Shown: positions 13,406 to 25,036, counted from the stretch's first letter. The stretch: DNA of 47,500 nucleotides from Glandiceps talaboti (GCF_964340395.1 NC_135550.1:24034176-24081675), one strand, 5' to 3'. Notes: generated by a model not told the origin, from the sequence alone. Program-made: numbers and translations.

Positions 13406-13720
13406 TGAGTTCCGACGTATAGCATACACGTGGATAGGTGAACTCCGACGCACCAGTACACGTCGACCAAGCCGCGTCACTGCTATCTTGCACCACCGTT
13501 TTCCTGGCGAAGTCTGACTCCCACCTTCTACACTAACATAAGACGTTATTCTCTCTATTTAGTTTCTCATTGCCAATATACTCTCTCGACCAATTCAAAA
13601 GATCCAACGTCTCTCGAGAACCTCGAGTCATTTTAATAATAGCGCAGTTGTATGTTAACGAAGAGTACAAAATAAACTATTTCAAATAAATTAGTGCTAA
13701 TACTCAAGCTCTACGTAACA
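13406..13720 (-). repeat. Truncated 5' LTR of the retroelement
   Basis: Matches about the last 320 bases (plus-strand sense) of the LTR at 10479-11258 from TGAGTTCCGACGTA to CTACGTAACA. The rest of the LTR is missing and it joins integrase sequence directly. Confidence 0.85.
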
Positions 13721-13784
13721 ATACATACATACATACATACATACATACATACATACATACATACATACATACATACATACATAC
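13721..13784. repeat. (CATA)n microsatellite, right of the retroelement
   Basis: Continuation of the microsatellite at 10363-10478, separated from it by the retroelement. Confidence 0.95.
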
Positions 13785-14047
13785 AAGATGCTATTGCATA
13801 AAATGTAAAACAAAAAAATTATCAAGCATGTTTGGTATTAAATAATCCTTACTTTAGATAAGGTTAAGTTGCCTTTGCTTATGTTTCTTCAATTTTAATG
13901 GTTATTTTTTATCTTAAATATCACTTTGATAGTCGTATTAATGTATACAAAAAGATATTCAAGTTTAAGTCGGTGAACTACGCATATCTTGTCAGCGAAA
14001 TAGGTTTTTACCATATGTACTTTACTTGCTAAATCACGATCGTGTTC

Positions 14048-17000
14048 CTATTTAGTCGCCGTTTCTGAAAGGAAAGAAAGAATACGATTTAAATAGATTA
14101 CATGTATTGTGTATTACTTGTAAAAAAAATCTCAAAATCAAAATTTCAAATGAAAGCAAGTGTCCACAATACCTCCCAGCTATTTATTTCTACACAATAC
14201 TGGCCATGATAAAACGTTGTATTGTCCATAGTTTAATAGAAACTACGTTTTTGGCAAATAAGAATCTAGTAAAAACACATTCTACCTAGTAAAATCCACA
14301 TTCGTTGATTAAAATATTTACAGATATAGAAGTATCACCTACTTAGATATTCAATGTAGCCAGCGGTATCATCCAAACCACAATAACACTTGTATCCACC
14401 TCTAGGACATAACTCTTCTAGGTCAACACATCCCTCAGGATGTTCATCACACTTAATTTTAAAACCATCACACCCTATAAACGAAGACGCATTTGTATCC
14501 CGGGTAATTAAACTTATAAAAGATTAAAACATAAATATTAATATTATTTGTATGTACATAATATGCCATAAAAGTAAAAGTATATAAACGATGAGCGTTT
14601 TTACTGAAAGCAGCGATGTTTGATGTTCACAAATGTATTCAAAATAACCAATGTCGCCCATTGCAAACTTTTCAATGTAAACCCTCCCCAAGTGTAAATC
14701 TTATTAAATATTTTTCGTTCCAACGTAAACAAGTTGGGCGGAGTACTTAAAATTTTGTGTGGGGTTTCTTTCCTCTGTAATACTCATTTAATTACACCAC
14801 ACTTTCTACATTATATCAGCACATAAGCATTCAATTTGCAATTTATTGTTCAATTTATGGACACCAATCAATGTTTAATAAAATGTGCGTATTATCTCAA
14901 AGTTATCAACCTGTCATCCATGAATCAGCAATAAAAAACATATCAAGCAATAAGTCTTATACACAAGCCTTATACTTTCAATGTCACTACACGTCACAAT
15001 TTATACTGTTAAGATATTCAAGTACTATGCAACTACCTATCAGTCAACAATTTTCAAATGTAACAAATTGTGACTGCAAGGAAGGCAAAATTTATCACCC
15101 CTCTCAGCGAAAAATACCCTCACCCCGACTATCATATACCCTGTGTAAATTGGATGCCCTTTGTAAGGATGGTTGCTGCTTCATATTATCATTTGTTATC
15201 ACTAACACGCATAGCAAATTAATATACGAATTTGAAGCATGTAGTGTGTCATCGCCAATGGCTGCTCCAAGTCATATAAATACCATCCATGTAAGTACTA
15301 AGTAAGATTGCATTCTTTAGACATTGCCTAGTTGTCAATAATTATTAATTATGCAAATTGTTCATTCAAAGTAAAAATTATATTAAAAAACTATGTAGTA
15401 CAATGCGGTTTATTATTTTCAATGCAAATTGTATTAATTTGAAGACTACATTCTTCTGATAGTGCCTACTTACCAAAAATAATTAATTATCCAAATTAAT
15501 CAGCAAAGTCAATAGCTACATCAACGAGCTTTATAATGCATATGCGGTTTGTTGCTGTTTATTAATGTACTAAATTATTTGAAATCTAAAGGTGGTACTA
15601 AGATATTGCCTGCAAAATCATGAATTAAATGTATCATTGAAATTATGAATAATAGCAAAAACGCTTTATAGTGCACGTGTGCTTTGTTATGTAGCAAATG
15701 ATATGAAATTTGAAGATTACATTAATATATTGTCTCATCGCCAAAAATCATTAAGTATTCAAATTACTCATTAAAATGGAAAGCACGCTGTTGTTGTTTA
15801 TCAATGTACACAATTATATGAAATTTAGAGATCGCATTCCTTAAGATATTGCATCATTAGCAAAAAGCAATAATTATGCAAATGACTCCTCAAAGTGAAA
15901 AGATACAGCTGTAAGCTTCATAATGCACATGTGGATGTGCTGTTGTTTATTTATGTACACAATTATCTGAAATTTGAAGATTGCATACTTAAGATATTGC
16001 CTAATTGCAAAAAATCATCAATCGTGAAAAGTGCTACTAAAGTCAAAAGCTTCATCAACAAGCTTTCTTGTAAATATGAATTATGTTAGTGTCATTAGTG
16101 TTAAAAGCTACATTAACATACTTTTAATAGAAGACTCATCACCGATGCATATACCATGAAAATAAGTAATTATGCAAATAACTTGTTCAATGCATATACC
16201 AAATTATATGAAAATTGAAGCTTAATTGCATTCTTATGATATTGCCTAATTACTTTAGCATCATGTACTGACTTATATTGAATTTGAAGCTTACATCCTA
16301 TATAGTCTTCTGAAAACTGTTAAATATATAAATGACTCATTATAATTCACAGGATGATTACAAAAACCTGATCAGTTCTTGTTATTAACATAAGGAAGAT
16401 GTGTAGCAAGTTTTATTGGTACTGTATTTTTTTTTAGATATCGTGACCACAGACAAACATACATGTATACACAAAGACAGACAGATCGACAAAAGCATAC
16501 CATAACCTTCCCTTACGGAAGGTAAAAGTAATAGATTTCATAAAAATGATGGACGAATATCTCGTTATGTAGGGTATCACATATTAAATGAGAATTTAGG
16601 GTACAATCAATAATTATAAATAAGTGTTAATAACTCTAATATCAATTACTTTAATAAGATACACTTATAGATTACGTAACGATTCCTTAAAGTGGCCATA
16701 TGGATGAGAATTGGTATTAATTTTCATTTTCATTAAATAAAACAACTATATGTTTCATTAAATGAAACAACAACATATATCAAGTCCTAAATCGCAAAAA
16801 AGGTGTGAAAGGTTTGTTAAGATCTACAATGATTACACTATGAAACTTATTAATGCAATTTCTAACATACTGTAGTCAATTGCTACCCGTCATACGGTTC
16901 TGGAGTACCAGTGCTGTGAGCAATGCCATGACGTGATGGATTTCAATTCCGACACCACATCTCATCCTTTTTTAAACACACTTGTAAATCACATTCACAG

Positions 17001-17265
17001 TCATAGTAAGCCTATAGTAGCAATAAAGTAGTACTTTTCACTGTTATGGTTTGGATAATACATTTTATATACTTACATTCAATGTCCAGTCCAGCTACGG
17101 CAGTGATTAGTAACGATGCCGTTTCTCGTAAAGGTATTCCGATTTCGGGTAGCCCTAGACAATTTTCGGAACAAAAGAAAATGTAATTGAGGAATTGTTA
17201 TAATTAGAAGTTAGATTTTGTGGTGAGCCATTGCTGGCAAATCATAAACATCTTGTTCGGGTATC

Positions 17266-17322
<57 letters not shown>

Positions 17323-19409
17323 ATGTATGTATGTATGTATGTATGTATGTATGTATGTATGTATGTATGTACGCCACTACACATTCATGATAGCGACTTT
17401 TCCGCCAAAGAGTACGTCACAAATTCCTATTTGTATTCCAGTGTTAGTTCATGCATATTATGTCAGTGTATATAGACACCTTAGAAATGATACCATCAAA
17501 GTATGTTTAAAATGAACAAATCCTGTAATTTCATCATCTCAAAAATGGGCAGGTTATCGGACGTTATATTATTTACTAGTATCCCTAAATCTATAAGGTA
17601 ACCGTACCTCCTTGTTCAAGAACATACTCGACTCGCTTTTTAACGGCACAGTAGAAATCTGGTGCAACGGTACACTGGTTTGTGCAGACTGTTCCCAAAC
17701 AGTCAACTAGTGGAGCACACTTTGGAAGAACATCAGTACAAGCATCAGCCACATCTTTGGAGTCGTCAGAGTACAAGATGTTGCACTTAACACCAAATCC
17801 ATCATCTAACGAACATACTGAAATGGTCCAATAACGAAGGAAAGCATAAGCAGGATTTCAGAGGGAAAATGCCGTTATCCGATATTTACATTGTTGTTTT
17901 ATGGTCAACATTCCTCACTTCATACAATGATTTACAAATCAATTATTTGAAAGAAAATTTCTATCAACTGGGTTATTTGAGTACTAGAAACCCTACAGCT
18001 AAATTCAATTTTTTTGGAATGCCATAACAAGCACATTCCATAAAAATTAATATTCCGCATTTTCAATTTCTTTCCCTCATATTGATAATCGTATTTCTAT
18101 ATAGTCTCAAGATGATATGGTTGGCCATTATTCAATTGACAATACAAATAAGTGTAGTGTAGCAATGACAATACATTCACCCACTGTTTGCCGTCCATCA
18201 AGTGATAATAGCTGGTAAAATTAAAGATTAACTCTAAATGGTAAGACACCTATTTTACATTTCGTTATTGTACGACCCACCTTGTCATATGTTTGAGAAC
18301 TTTGTTTTCACTATTTGTACATCACCGAGGAGAAGACGGAGAAGATAAATATACAGAAAAGTAATCAATATGAGTGCAGAGTGGTTTTAGATAACCAAAC
18401 ATTGCTAACACCTACTTGGTAGCTTCAGAATTTCATAGAGTTCGTAGTCCCCAACAGCAATTAATGGCACGTCCTATTAATATTGACGAATAGACATAGC
18501 AAAAACTATCAGTAGTGTGAAGGACTGGTTACTTGTACTTTAATATTACTTGGGCTTCATTTTTAAAATTCCAGCGAACCGAAACGTCTTATGGGTAAAA
18601 GTGAGAATCATCAGAAATTATCATTTTTAAAATTTAGAAAATAGACTATTTTGTACTCAAGTGTATGACATTGTGTTGTTTTCCAGTATTACAGATCCGA
18701 TTTCACTTGTCAAAAATGATGTTATTACATTCATACAGTTATACATCGTGATTATACTCATTCAGGGTGTGGCTTTTGATTAACTGTACAAATTCACAAG
18801 CCATAAAATGAGATAGCTGTATATAGTTCATATAGTAACTAGTAGTATCGAAAGTGTCGGAGAGCAGAAATATCCACATCAAAAATATTCATATTTCGTA
18901 GCAAGACAGGGATAACATTTGCAGCTTCCATATTCGTCTTCTGAATGATGAAACCCTGCTTTCGCAGTTTTCAGTCTGAGACAACATATATATCAGTTGC
19001 ATCAAGACATAAATTTATTTCTGCAAGGACGAACAATGGCAACTAAATTCTTTTTCATGGGAAGACTATGCACGTTTCTCTCTAGAGAGTAACGCAGAGT
19101 AAACCGTCAACATAGGAAGTGTACAATCTGTCAGCTACAAAAATAGTACATCAAAAATGTGGTTCAAAGATTGTGAAAGAACATGTTACTGTATGGCATT
19201 ATATTCTACTTTGGAAAATGAAGGTTTTCAGGACAATATTCAAAATATATATCAGAAAGCTTTCAAAGGTATAGGCAACAAGATCAGTTCTTTCACTTGT
19301 TTAGTTTGTGATAACGTTCCAGTTTACAAAACGAAATTTGGGTACTTACTTTACCAATACAAGTACAAACTAATGACAGTATGACTATCACGGTGTAGAC
19401 GTTCATCAT
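14048..19409 (-). CDS. Secreted cysteine-rich protein, gene 2 of three paralogues, with a 1-nt frameshift
   Basis: Six exons on the minus strand: 19409-19350 (60 nt, signal peptide [17 protein letters not shown]), 18473-18416 (58, [11 protein letters not shown]), 17817-17608 (210, eight cysteines), 17154-17077 (78, GLPEIGIPL), 14473-14343 (131, six cysteines) and 14064-14048 (17, ending KTATK and TAG). Exon 6 follows an excellent acceptor with a pyrimidine tract and its phase fits. Exon 5 is one base short: between the CDG codons and the frame of KCDEHPEGC, the run of T and A at about 14457-14463 lacks one base compared with the frame needed. As written, the frame shifts and reaches TAG within about 18 codons. 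The rest of exon 5 is well conserved ([16 protein letters not shown]), so this is either a recent null allele or a homopolymer error in the assembly. Family and function unknown; secreted by inference. Confidence 0.72.
15330..16350 (+). repeat. Degenerate tandem array of TTATGCAAAT-type units
   Basis: At least five plus-orientation units with the recurring blocks AATAATTATGCAAAT, ACTCATTAAAGT, AAGCTTTATAATGCACATG, GAAATTTGAAGATTGCATTC and TTAAGATATTGCCTAATTGC. Spacing between equivalent blocks is roughly 150-190 bases. It fills most of intron 4 of gene 2, the same intron that holds an array of this family in gene 1. Confidence 0.8.
16351..16530 (+). mobile_element. Tail of a non-autonomous element: microsatellite-like stretch plus terminal hairpin
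   Basis: After the array, sequence similar to that at 10255-10360 (AGGATGATTACAAAAACCTG, then a poly-T and GACCACAGACA) leads to a short GACAGACAG stretch and the hairpin ACCTTCC-CTTAC-GGAAGGT (about 16504-16522). Nearly the same hairpin with the same flanks occurs in reverse at about 35358-35380 next to a TCTG repeat. Central tandem repeats, a tetranucleotide microsatellite and a short terminal hairpin are the layout of Helentron/pearl-type non-autonomous elements; assignment is inference. Confidence 0.45.
17269..17370. repeat. (GTCT)n / (GTAT)n microsatellite
   Basis: Two homogeneous tetranucleotide blocks that differ by one base, in intron 3 of gene 2. Confidence 0.97.
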
Positions 19410-19483
19410 GATACGAATGATCACCCAGTGTGTCTGTCAACCAGGCATGGACAAATGAAGGGAAATATCACAATAAATGCAGT

Positions 19484-19490
19484 TTAAATA
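19484..19490 (-). promoter_or_regulatory. TATA-like element upstream of gene 2
   Basis: TATTTAA on the minus strand, 75-81 bases upstream of the ATG at 19409, in a position comparable to those in genes 1 and 3. Confidence 0.3.
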
Positions 19491-19919
19491 GTTGTATAGC
19501 AGCCGTTTTTTTACGACATGTATATGATTGAATACGTCCTTCAATTTGTATTAATAATTATAAGACACAGACAGCAATCATCATAACTTGATTGGCAATC
19601 ACTTACAATGTTCATGATAAATGATGTATTGCAAGTTACGTAACGTAGTTAGCTCGTAGTTGAAAAACTATCAAAACTGTCACCAAACTCAATTTCGAGT
19701 TATTCAACCTCAACAACAAAAGACTACATATAATGTAATTTTAATTGTATTTTTCGTTTTAATTCATCCGATATAACATATATTTGTATGTGAAAGGCTC
19801 ATGATGGATTAAAATCGTAAGTTGTCTGGCAGAGCAATAGAAAAAAAATGGTCCTGAACCAAAATAACACATACTCAAACTGACAACACTAATTAAACTA
19901 CATGGGGTTCATTTTGTTT

Positions 19920-20085
19920 GCGAAAAAGGTCTCACATTGGCCTGTACTTGGAGATACTTTTTTTTTCCTTTTTACAAAAAAATAAGGACATGTAGGAGGC
20001 CATTTAATTGCATAAAATTTCACCAACCATACACATTATCAAAAGCATGAAAATTCTCTTCAATACCCCAATTTTACTCGAGTCA
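19920..20085. repeat. Decayed partial copy of the 0.5-kb repeat
   Basis: Blocks such as TCTCACATTGG, GGAGATACTT, CATACACATTATC and CTCTTCAATACCCCAATTTT occur in the same order as in 5425-5970, with large deletions between them. Confidence 0.55.
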
Positions 20086-20286
20086 ACACATTATTATACA
20101 ACTGTATGGCTATATTACCTACACTTTAACTTACCTATTCAGAGATATTTTGGCAGACACACACATTTACTTACTAGCTATTGATTGCCTCCTAATTAAA
20201 TGTATGGTAGGTAAATGAAGAGTACAACTTTGCAAACTACAAGATAAACGACTGCTCCTGCGGTTTGAATGTTCAAAAAAGTCTCC

Positions 20287-20812
20287 AGAGAGAGAGGGGG
20301 GAGGGGCTTAGGAGAAAATATTATGGTCAAACCGTTTTTATAAAGATACACCGCTTTCACGCTCTCAAAAATTTCATGACCCCCCCCCCCCTCCAATTGA
20401 ACCCTAGAATTTTCGTAACCCTTTAACGCGGCTGCACAGAGACTTTATATGTGCAATTATACGGTATCCCCCTTCCATCCCCCATTCTGGGGATGTAAAC
20501 TGTATGGTACACTACATTAAAAAAACAGTGGCAGTCGACTTCAATGTCCGTACATATGGGATTACTTTACAAAGAGGTGTGGGCTTTGGAGGAAGTTATC
20601 TCACATTGGGCTGTAAACCTGGTGGTATCATGTACATGGAGATACTTAGCCAGGACTTTCCTCTTCAATCATCAACGTACTCGACGATGGTGAGGAGGTG
20701 TCCCCACCCACGGTGAGATTTTGTGAACATAAGAAAATATTGGAGACCATTCAGAGGTATACAATTTCAAACCAAACACATTAATATTTACAGTTATAGA
20801 GTAATTAAATAT
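20287..20812. repeat. 0.5-kb interspersed repeat, copy B
   Basis: Copy of 5425-5962. A plus-strand frame at about 20504-20716 is open and ends at CCACCCACG|GTGAG, which would be a splice-donor match. The translated segment (for example [13 protein letters not shown]) is not one I recognise. It could be a captured exon carried by a repeat, or chance. Confidence 0.8.
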
Positions 20813-20899
20813 TCATTTTACTCTCAGTACATTATGATATGGCTATATTGTCTAAATTTTAACTTTTAAATTTACAGAGACATTTGCTTGGATATCAAC

Positions 20900-21053
<154 letters not shown>

Positions 21054-21187
21054 AGGAGACAGAGATCAAAGAGAGTTACAGACAGACAGACATACAGACA
21101 GAGGAAGGCATACACAAATACATTCACATAGCTGTCACCCAACTCATCACTGAATATAGGTTTAAGAAGGTATCGCGGCGCAGCCAC

Positions 21188-23030
21188 GAGAATTTTTTTT
21201 AATTTAAAAAAAACACTCTTGAGGTTTAATTTGGTTCAAATGAAAAGCAAAATATTTTGGGGCCCCTTTTAGACCATCAGAATTTTCATGCCCCCCCCCA
21301 CCCCACCCCTTCTTTGAACCCTCAATTATTTTCATGCCACCCCCCCCCCCCATTTCTCCCCATGCTCCCCCTCTGCCGTAAATTCTGACCCCAGCCTAAA
21401 GGTTCTACTTAGTATCATAATTACGTGTATTTCATGAATAATACATCATATTATTGCACGCATTTGAAATTAAATGGGTTTCATTCTTGTATGAAATTAC
21501 CTACTTTTATATTGTAATTCCAGCGTAGTGGGTCATTAAAATGCTCTGATAGCTTTATGATTCATAGACACAATGACATCTAATTGCTATTTCCTTTCCG
21601 TAAATCTCCCTCTATGAACTGAAACGTTTGTAATAGTGTTTGCTCTTTGGGCCTGTGGCCTTATTGATCTGAAATAAACTGACAACAGAAATTGTGACTA
21701 TCACTATACTATACAAATGTTTTCCCTACAACAACCGATACATTAGATGCATACAGAATTAATACTTTATATACCAAAGGTTTTAGATGACACATTATCT
21801 CGACATCATGTGGTATACATGACATTGAAATCGTATTCAGTTGATAGTTTGCCAATTCGTTGCTGTTGGTTCACTTGTCTAGTGGAGAACACTAAGGTGA
21901 CTACATGCATGCACGTCCACAATAACCCTGTAAAGATTGCATGATCATATTTGCACTAAAAGTAGTCCAATTACTGACATAAAACTAATAAAATATCAAT
22001 TTAAATATTGGCGCAACGATATCAATCTAGATCAATTCTGCTATATCTATTTCATTGTTTTCCTTCGCATTAAATTTAAATTACAAAGACATCACCATGA
22101 TTAATTATAGTAGGTTGCTATAAAATTTCGAATCTTAACGGCCTGTGTTTAATTAGATGCAGTGATAAAATTTAGTTTGATAGGTAAATACCAGCTGGTC
22201 GATACTAAAGTAATAGCCATAACTACCTCGCTCTGTAGTTTCGTATCGATCAGGTTACATCCATCCAAACCTATTCAAGTTGAACAGACTTCCTCTACCA
22301 TATTTCTCTTGATTTTTACGCGGCTAAATATAGTTGGCTCTGATCTACGAAATGGCAACGAATCAGTGAAGCGGCCACTGAAGAAAACGTAATATTATCT
22401 CATAATGAGTGAATACGTCATTTATTGCCTAATACTGAGCCGAATCAACAGTTTATGAAAATTTCCAGTTTAACATTCCAGTATGACTTTTTACCCTATC
22501 AGAGGTGTAACAATACGAATACAAAGGGTGGGTTCAGCATAACGGTTTGCGATCCGTTAAATGTCCACGTCACTGCCGCTGTATCAGAGCTGCAAACTCC
22601 CGTCTACGAGAGCTGCGTGTGAGCACATCGCCACCGACGTGGACATTCTAGTTAAACCGTTTTTATCCTGAAGTCGCCCGTTGTTTAAATAATATCCCGG
22701 GTTCCTCTCCGTCAAGGCCATCATTCTGTAAACTGACGTCACCCTGTAAGGACATAACATTACTTTTACTCACTTCAAGCCTTATACTAAAACCAAATGC
22801 AAGTACAGTTTTCTCGCGAAAAGAGAACAGAATAGGAAATTGTACGGGACATAGGTAAATTCCACAATTTCTAAAACAATTGACCTGCGACCTTCTAAAC
22901 TTACCCTACAGCTAACAGCAATACAAATGAGATCAACATTAGTTTCAAAAGCAAACCACGAAAAGTAAAATCAGAACGAGACTGTTAACACGAATGGAAA
23001 GTGATAGCATTTGACTTGGTCTTTCGAAAG
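21188..23030. other. No gene seen; poly-C runs and one foldback
   Basis: Poly-C runs near 21293 and 21340 resemble those of the 0.5-kb repeat. Apart from the foldback at 22533-22672, I see no supported ORF, RNA or regulatory element. Confidence 0.5.
22533..22672. repeat. Imperfect foldback (hairpin) of about 140 bases
   Basis: A perfect 11-base inverted repeat, ATGTCCACGTC (22561-22571) and GACGTGGACAT (22636-22646), is extended outward by imperfect matches (TTCAGCATAACGGTTT on the left; AAACCGTTTTTATCCTGAA on the right). The loop is about 64 bases. It may be a small foldback element or a structured RNA; nothing in the sequence decides. Confidence 0.6.
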
Positions 23031-23034
23031 AAAC

Positions 23035-23110
23035 TACTACTACTACTACTAGTAGTACTACAACTAATACTAATACTAATACCACTACCACTACTACCAC
23101 TACTACTAAT
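23035..23110. repeat. (TAC)n-rich microsatellite, left of SINE pair
   Basis: Trinucleotide repeats of ACT/TAC with substitutions. The same motif resumes at 23613, so the SINE pair sits inside a TAC tract. Confidence 0.9.
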
Positions 23111-23127
23111 AATGTTAATGTTGGGTT

Positions 23128-23363
23128 CTTATATAGCACTTTCCCACTCCGTGCTCCGCGGAACGCCTCAACTCCCCATTTAAGCGCATACGATTAAAGC
23201 CTTCACATTGCAACCTACATCCTACCAGGTCCCCAATTGTACAGCTGGGTTGACTGAGGACTTTAGCCACTCAGAAACAAACAGCAAGGCGGGTCTCGAA
23301 CCTGCAACCTGCAGATTCCAAGCCGGTCACGCTAACCATTCACCCATCATGACTCCATGAAAA
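23128..23363 (-). mobile_element. tRNA-derived SINE, copy 1
   Basis: On the minus strand the head contains an A-box-like TGGTTAGCGTGACCGG (23323-23338) and a perfect B box GGTTCGAGACC (23292-23302), followed by a body and a tail ending AGTGCTATATAAG. This is the pattern of a polymerase III SINE with a tRNA-like head and a LINE-derived tail. Shorter than copy 2 by about 13 bases in two places. Confidence 0.85.
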
Positions 23364-23612
23364 CTTATATAGCACTTTCCCACTCCGTGCTCCGCGGAAC
23401 GCCTCAACTCCCCGGTAGCCATTTAAGCGCATACGATTAAAGCCTTCACATTGCAACCTACATCCTACCAGGTCCCCAATTGTACAGCTGGGTTGACTGA
23501 GGACTTTAGCCACTCAGAAACAAACAGCAAGCAGCGACGGGTCTCGAACCTGCAACCTGCAGATTCCAAGCCGGTCACGCTAACCATTCACCCATCATGA
23601 CTCCATGAAAAC
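23364..23612 (-). mobile_element. tRNA-derived SINE, copy 2 (tandem)
   Basis: Head-to-tail duplicate of 23128-23363, nearly identical. A box at 23571-23586 and B box at 23540-23550 on the minus strand. It carries GGTAGC and GCAGCGA insertions relative to copy 1. Confidence 0.85.
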
Positions 23613-23614
23613 TT

Positions 23615-23712
<98 letters not shown>

Positions 23713-23742
23713 ATACTAATACTACTACTACTACTAATACTA
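23613..23742. repeat. (TAC)n / (AAC)n microsatellite
   Basis: Blocks of ACT, then ACA, then ACT triplets, changing by single substitutions. Confidence 0.95.
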
Positions 23743-24394
23743 TCATGACAATGAAGAAATGTTGACAACGAACCGTCTTAGTATTGAAAAAAGGTGAATA
23801 TTACATATGTGCTAGAGTTTCCGATCAATAATAAGTGTTAACGTTCCAACATTTCTAGCTTGTAAAGTCCTGTAAAATAATGATGTAGTGAAGGTTTCAA
23901 AGCATTTGCATGTACTGACCTACTGTATCCTATCTAGTCTTCATACTCAATTATATTAATAGGTTTGTACAAGTCGACAAGATTCGTGCCACTTGATTCT
24001 TTTCATTTGTCTTTTGGGATAGCGACGTGACTGTGTAGGAGTGAATGAGTGGGCTTATTTCTCGGAATTATCATATTGAATGATTACAATTTTAGCACAA
24101 TTGAACTATAAGGTCCAGTAATGCTATAAACATGGTATAGTGTCTGTCTGACTGTCTGACTGACGGACTGACTGTCTGTCTATCTGGCCGGCTGTGCGTA
24201 GATGACTTAAACTCAATAACCGCTGGGTCGATTACTTTGATATTTGATGGGAATGTTACTTCGGGTGTCTAGTTGTTCAAATTGTTCAAATCAAATGATC
24301 GCATCACAAATGTGTGGCTTAGGTCTGAAGATGTGAGTTTTAGTTTTAAAAATATGATAGTATATATTACAAATATGATAACAACAGATTTAGA

Positions 24395-24790
24395 GAGCTA
24401 GGCAAATGGATAAACATTAAACAAATAAACACGTGTATACCTAGAAACAACGACCATGCCCATAGCAACATTGAACTTAGTGATTATTGCAAAGATAACA
24501 ACAAGGATGGGAAGGAATGTGGTTAAGCATTCAAAACTGAACACATGGGCCCAGCAACAAGACCACGTCCATAGCAACAGTGAAATGGCGATGCATATTC
24601 CAAAGATAACAACAGAGATGGTTGGGCGACTGGGTAAACAGTTTTTTAAATACATATAGTCGCCCAGCAACTAAATCAATGACATAGTAACAGTGAAACA
24701 ATGGTGTATATTGTACATGCAATTAAACAGGGATGGGTCGGCATGTGGATAAACATTTTTGAGAAATTAACACATATATTGTACAGTTGT
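24395..24790 (-). repeat. Degenerate tandem repeat with unit of about 111 bases
   Basis: The block CCATGCCCATAGCAACA and its variants recur near 24453, 24565 and 24676, about 111 bases apart, together with GATAACAACAxxGATGG. The same family is present in the opposite orientation at 45480-46035. Open frames across it on both strands are repeat artefacts. Confidence 0.75.
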
Positions 24791-24981
24791 AATACATGGC
24801 AATTGGCGCAGTCTTTTTAAAGGAAGTGGGCTATTAGGTAAACCACGACAATCACATGCTATTTATGTCCAGTATGATATTACACAGTCGTGTCTACGAT
24901 ATTGATAAGATACGCCTCTGTTCATATCAGTAGATTATCTTCGTGGGCCATTTCCTTGTAATGATAAGCTGTAACATATGG

Positions 24982-24989
24982 TATAAATA
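24982..24989 (+). promoter_or_regulatory. TATA box of gene 3
   Basis: TATAAATA lies 48-55 bases upstream of the ATG at 25037, predicting a short 5' UTR of roughly 20-25 bases. Confidence 0.6.
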
Positions 24990-25036
24990 GACACATCTTT
25001 TGCAAATCTTGCCAGTAGTAAGTTACACTTGCCATC

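Larger units (their letters stand above)
10479..13720 (-). mobile_element. Decayed Ty3/gypsy LTR retrotransposon with integrase-RT-RNase H order (Gmr1-like)
   Basis: Minus-strand element bounded by TGTTACG and CGTAACA. The 3' LTR is at 10479-11258 and a partial 5' LTR at 13406-13720. A purine tract (AGTGGGGGAAGG on the minus strand, about 11259-11272) abuts the 3' LTR as expected for a polypurine tract. Read in its own direction, the body encodes an integrase fragment with a GPY/F module, then reverse transcriptase, then RNase H, ending with a stop shortly before the purine tract. Gag, protease and the integrase N-terminus are missing, apparently deleted together with part of the 5' LTR. Several stops and frameshifts interrupt pol, so it is inactive. 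Integrase upstream of RT is the copia-like order described for the Gmr1-like group of deuterostome Ty3/gypsy elements. Confidence 0.9.
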
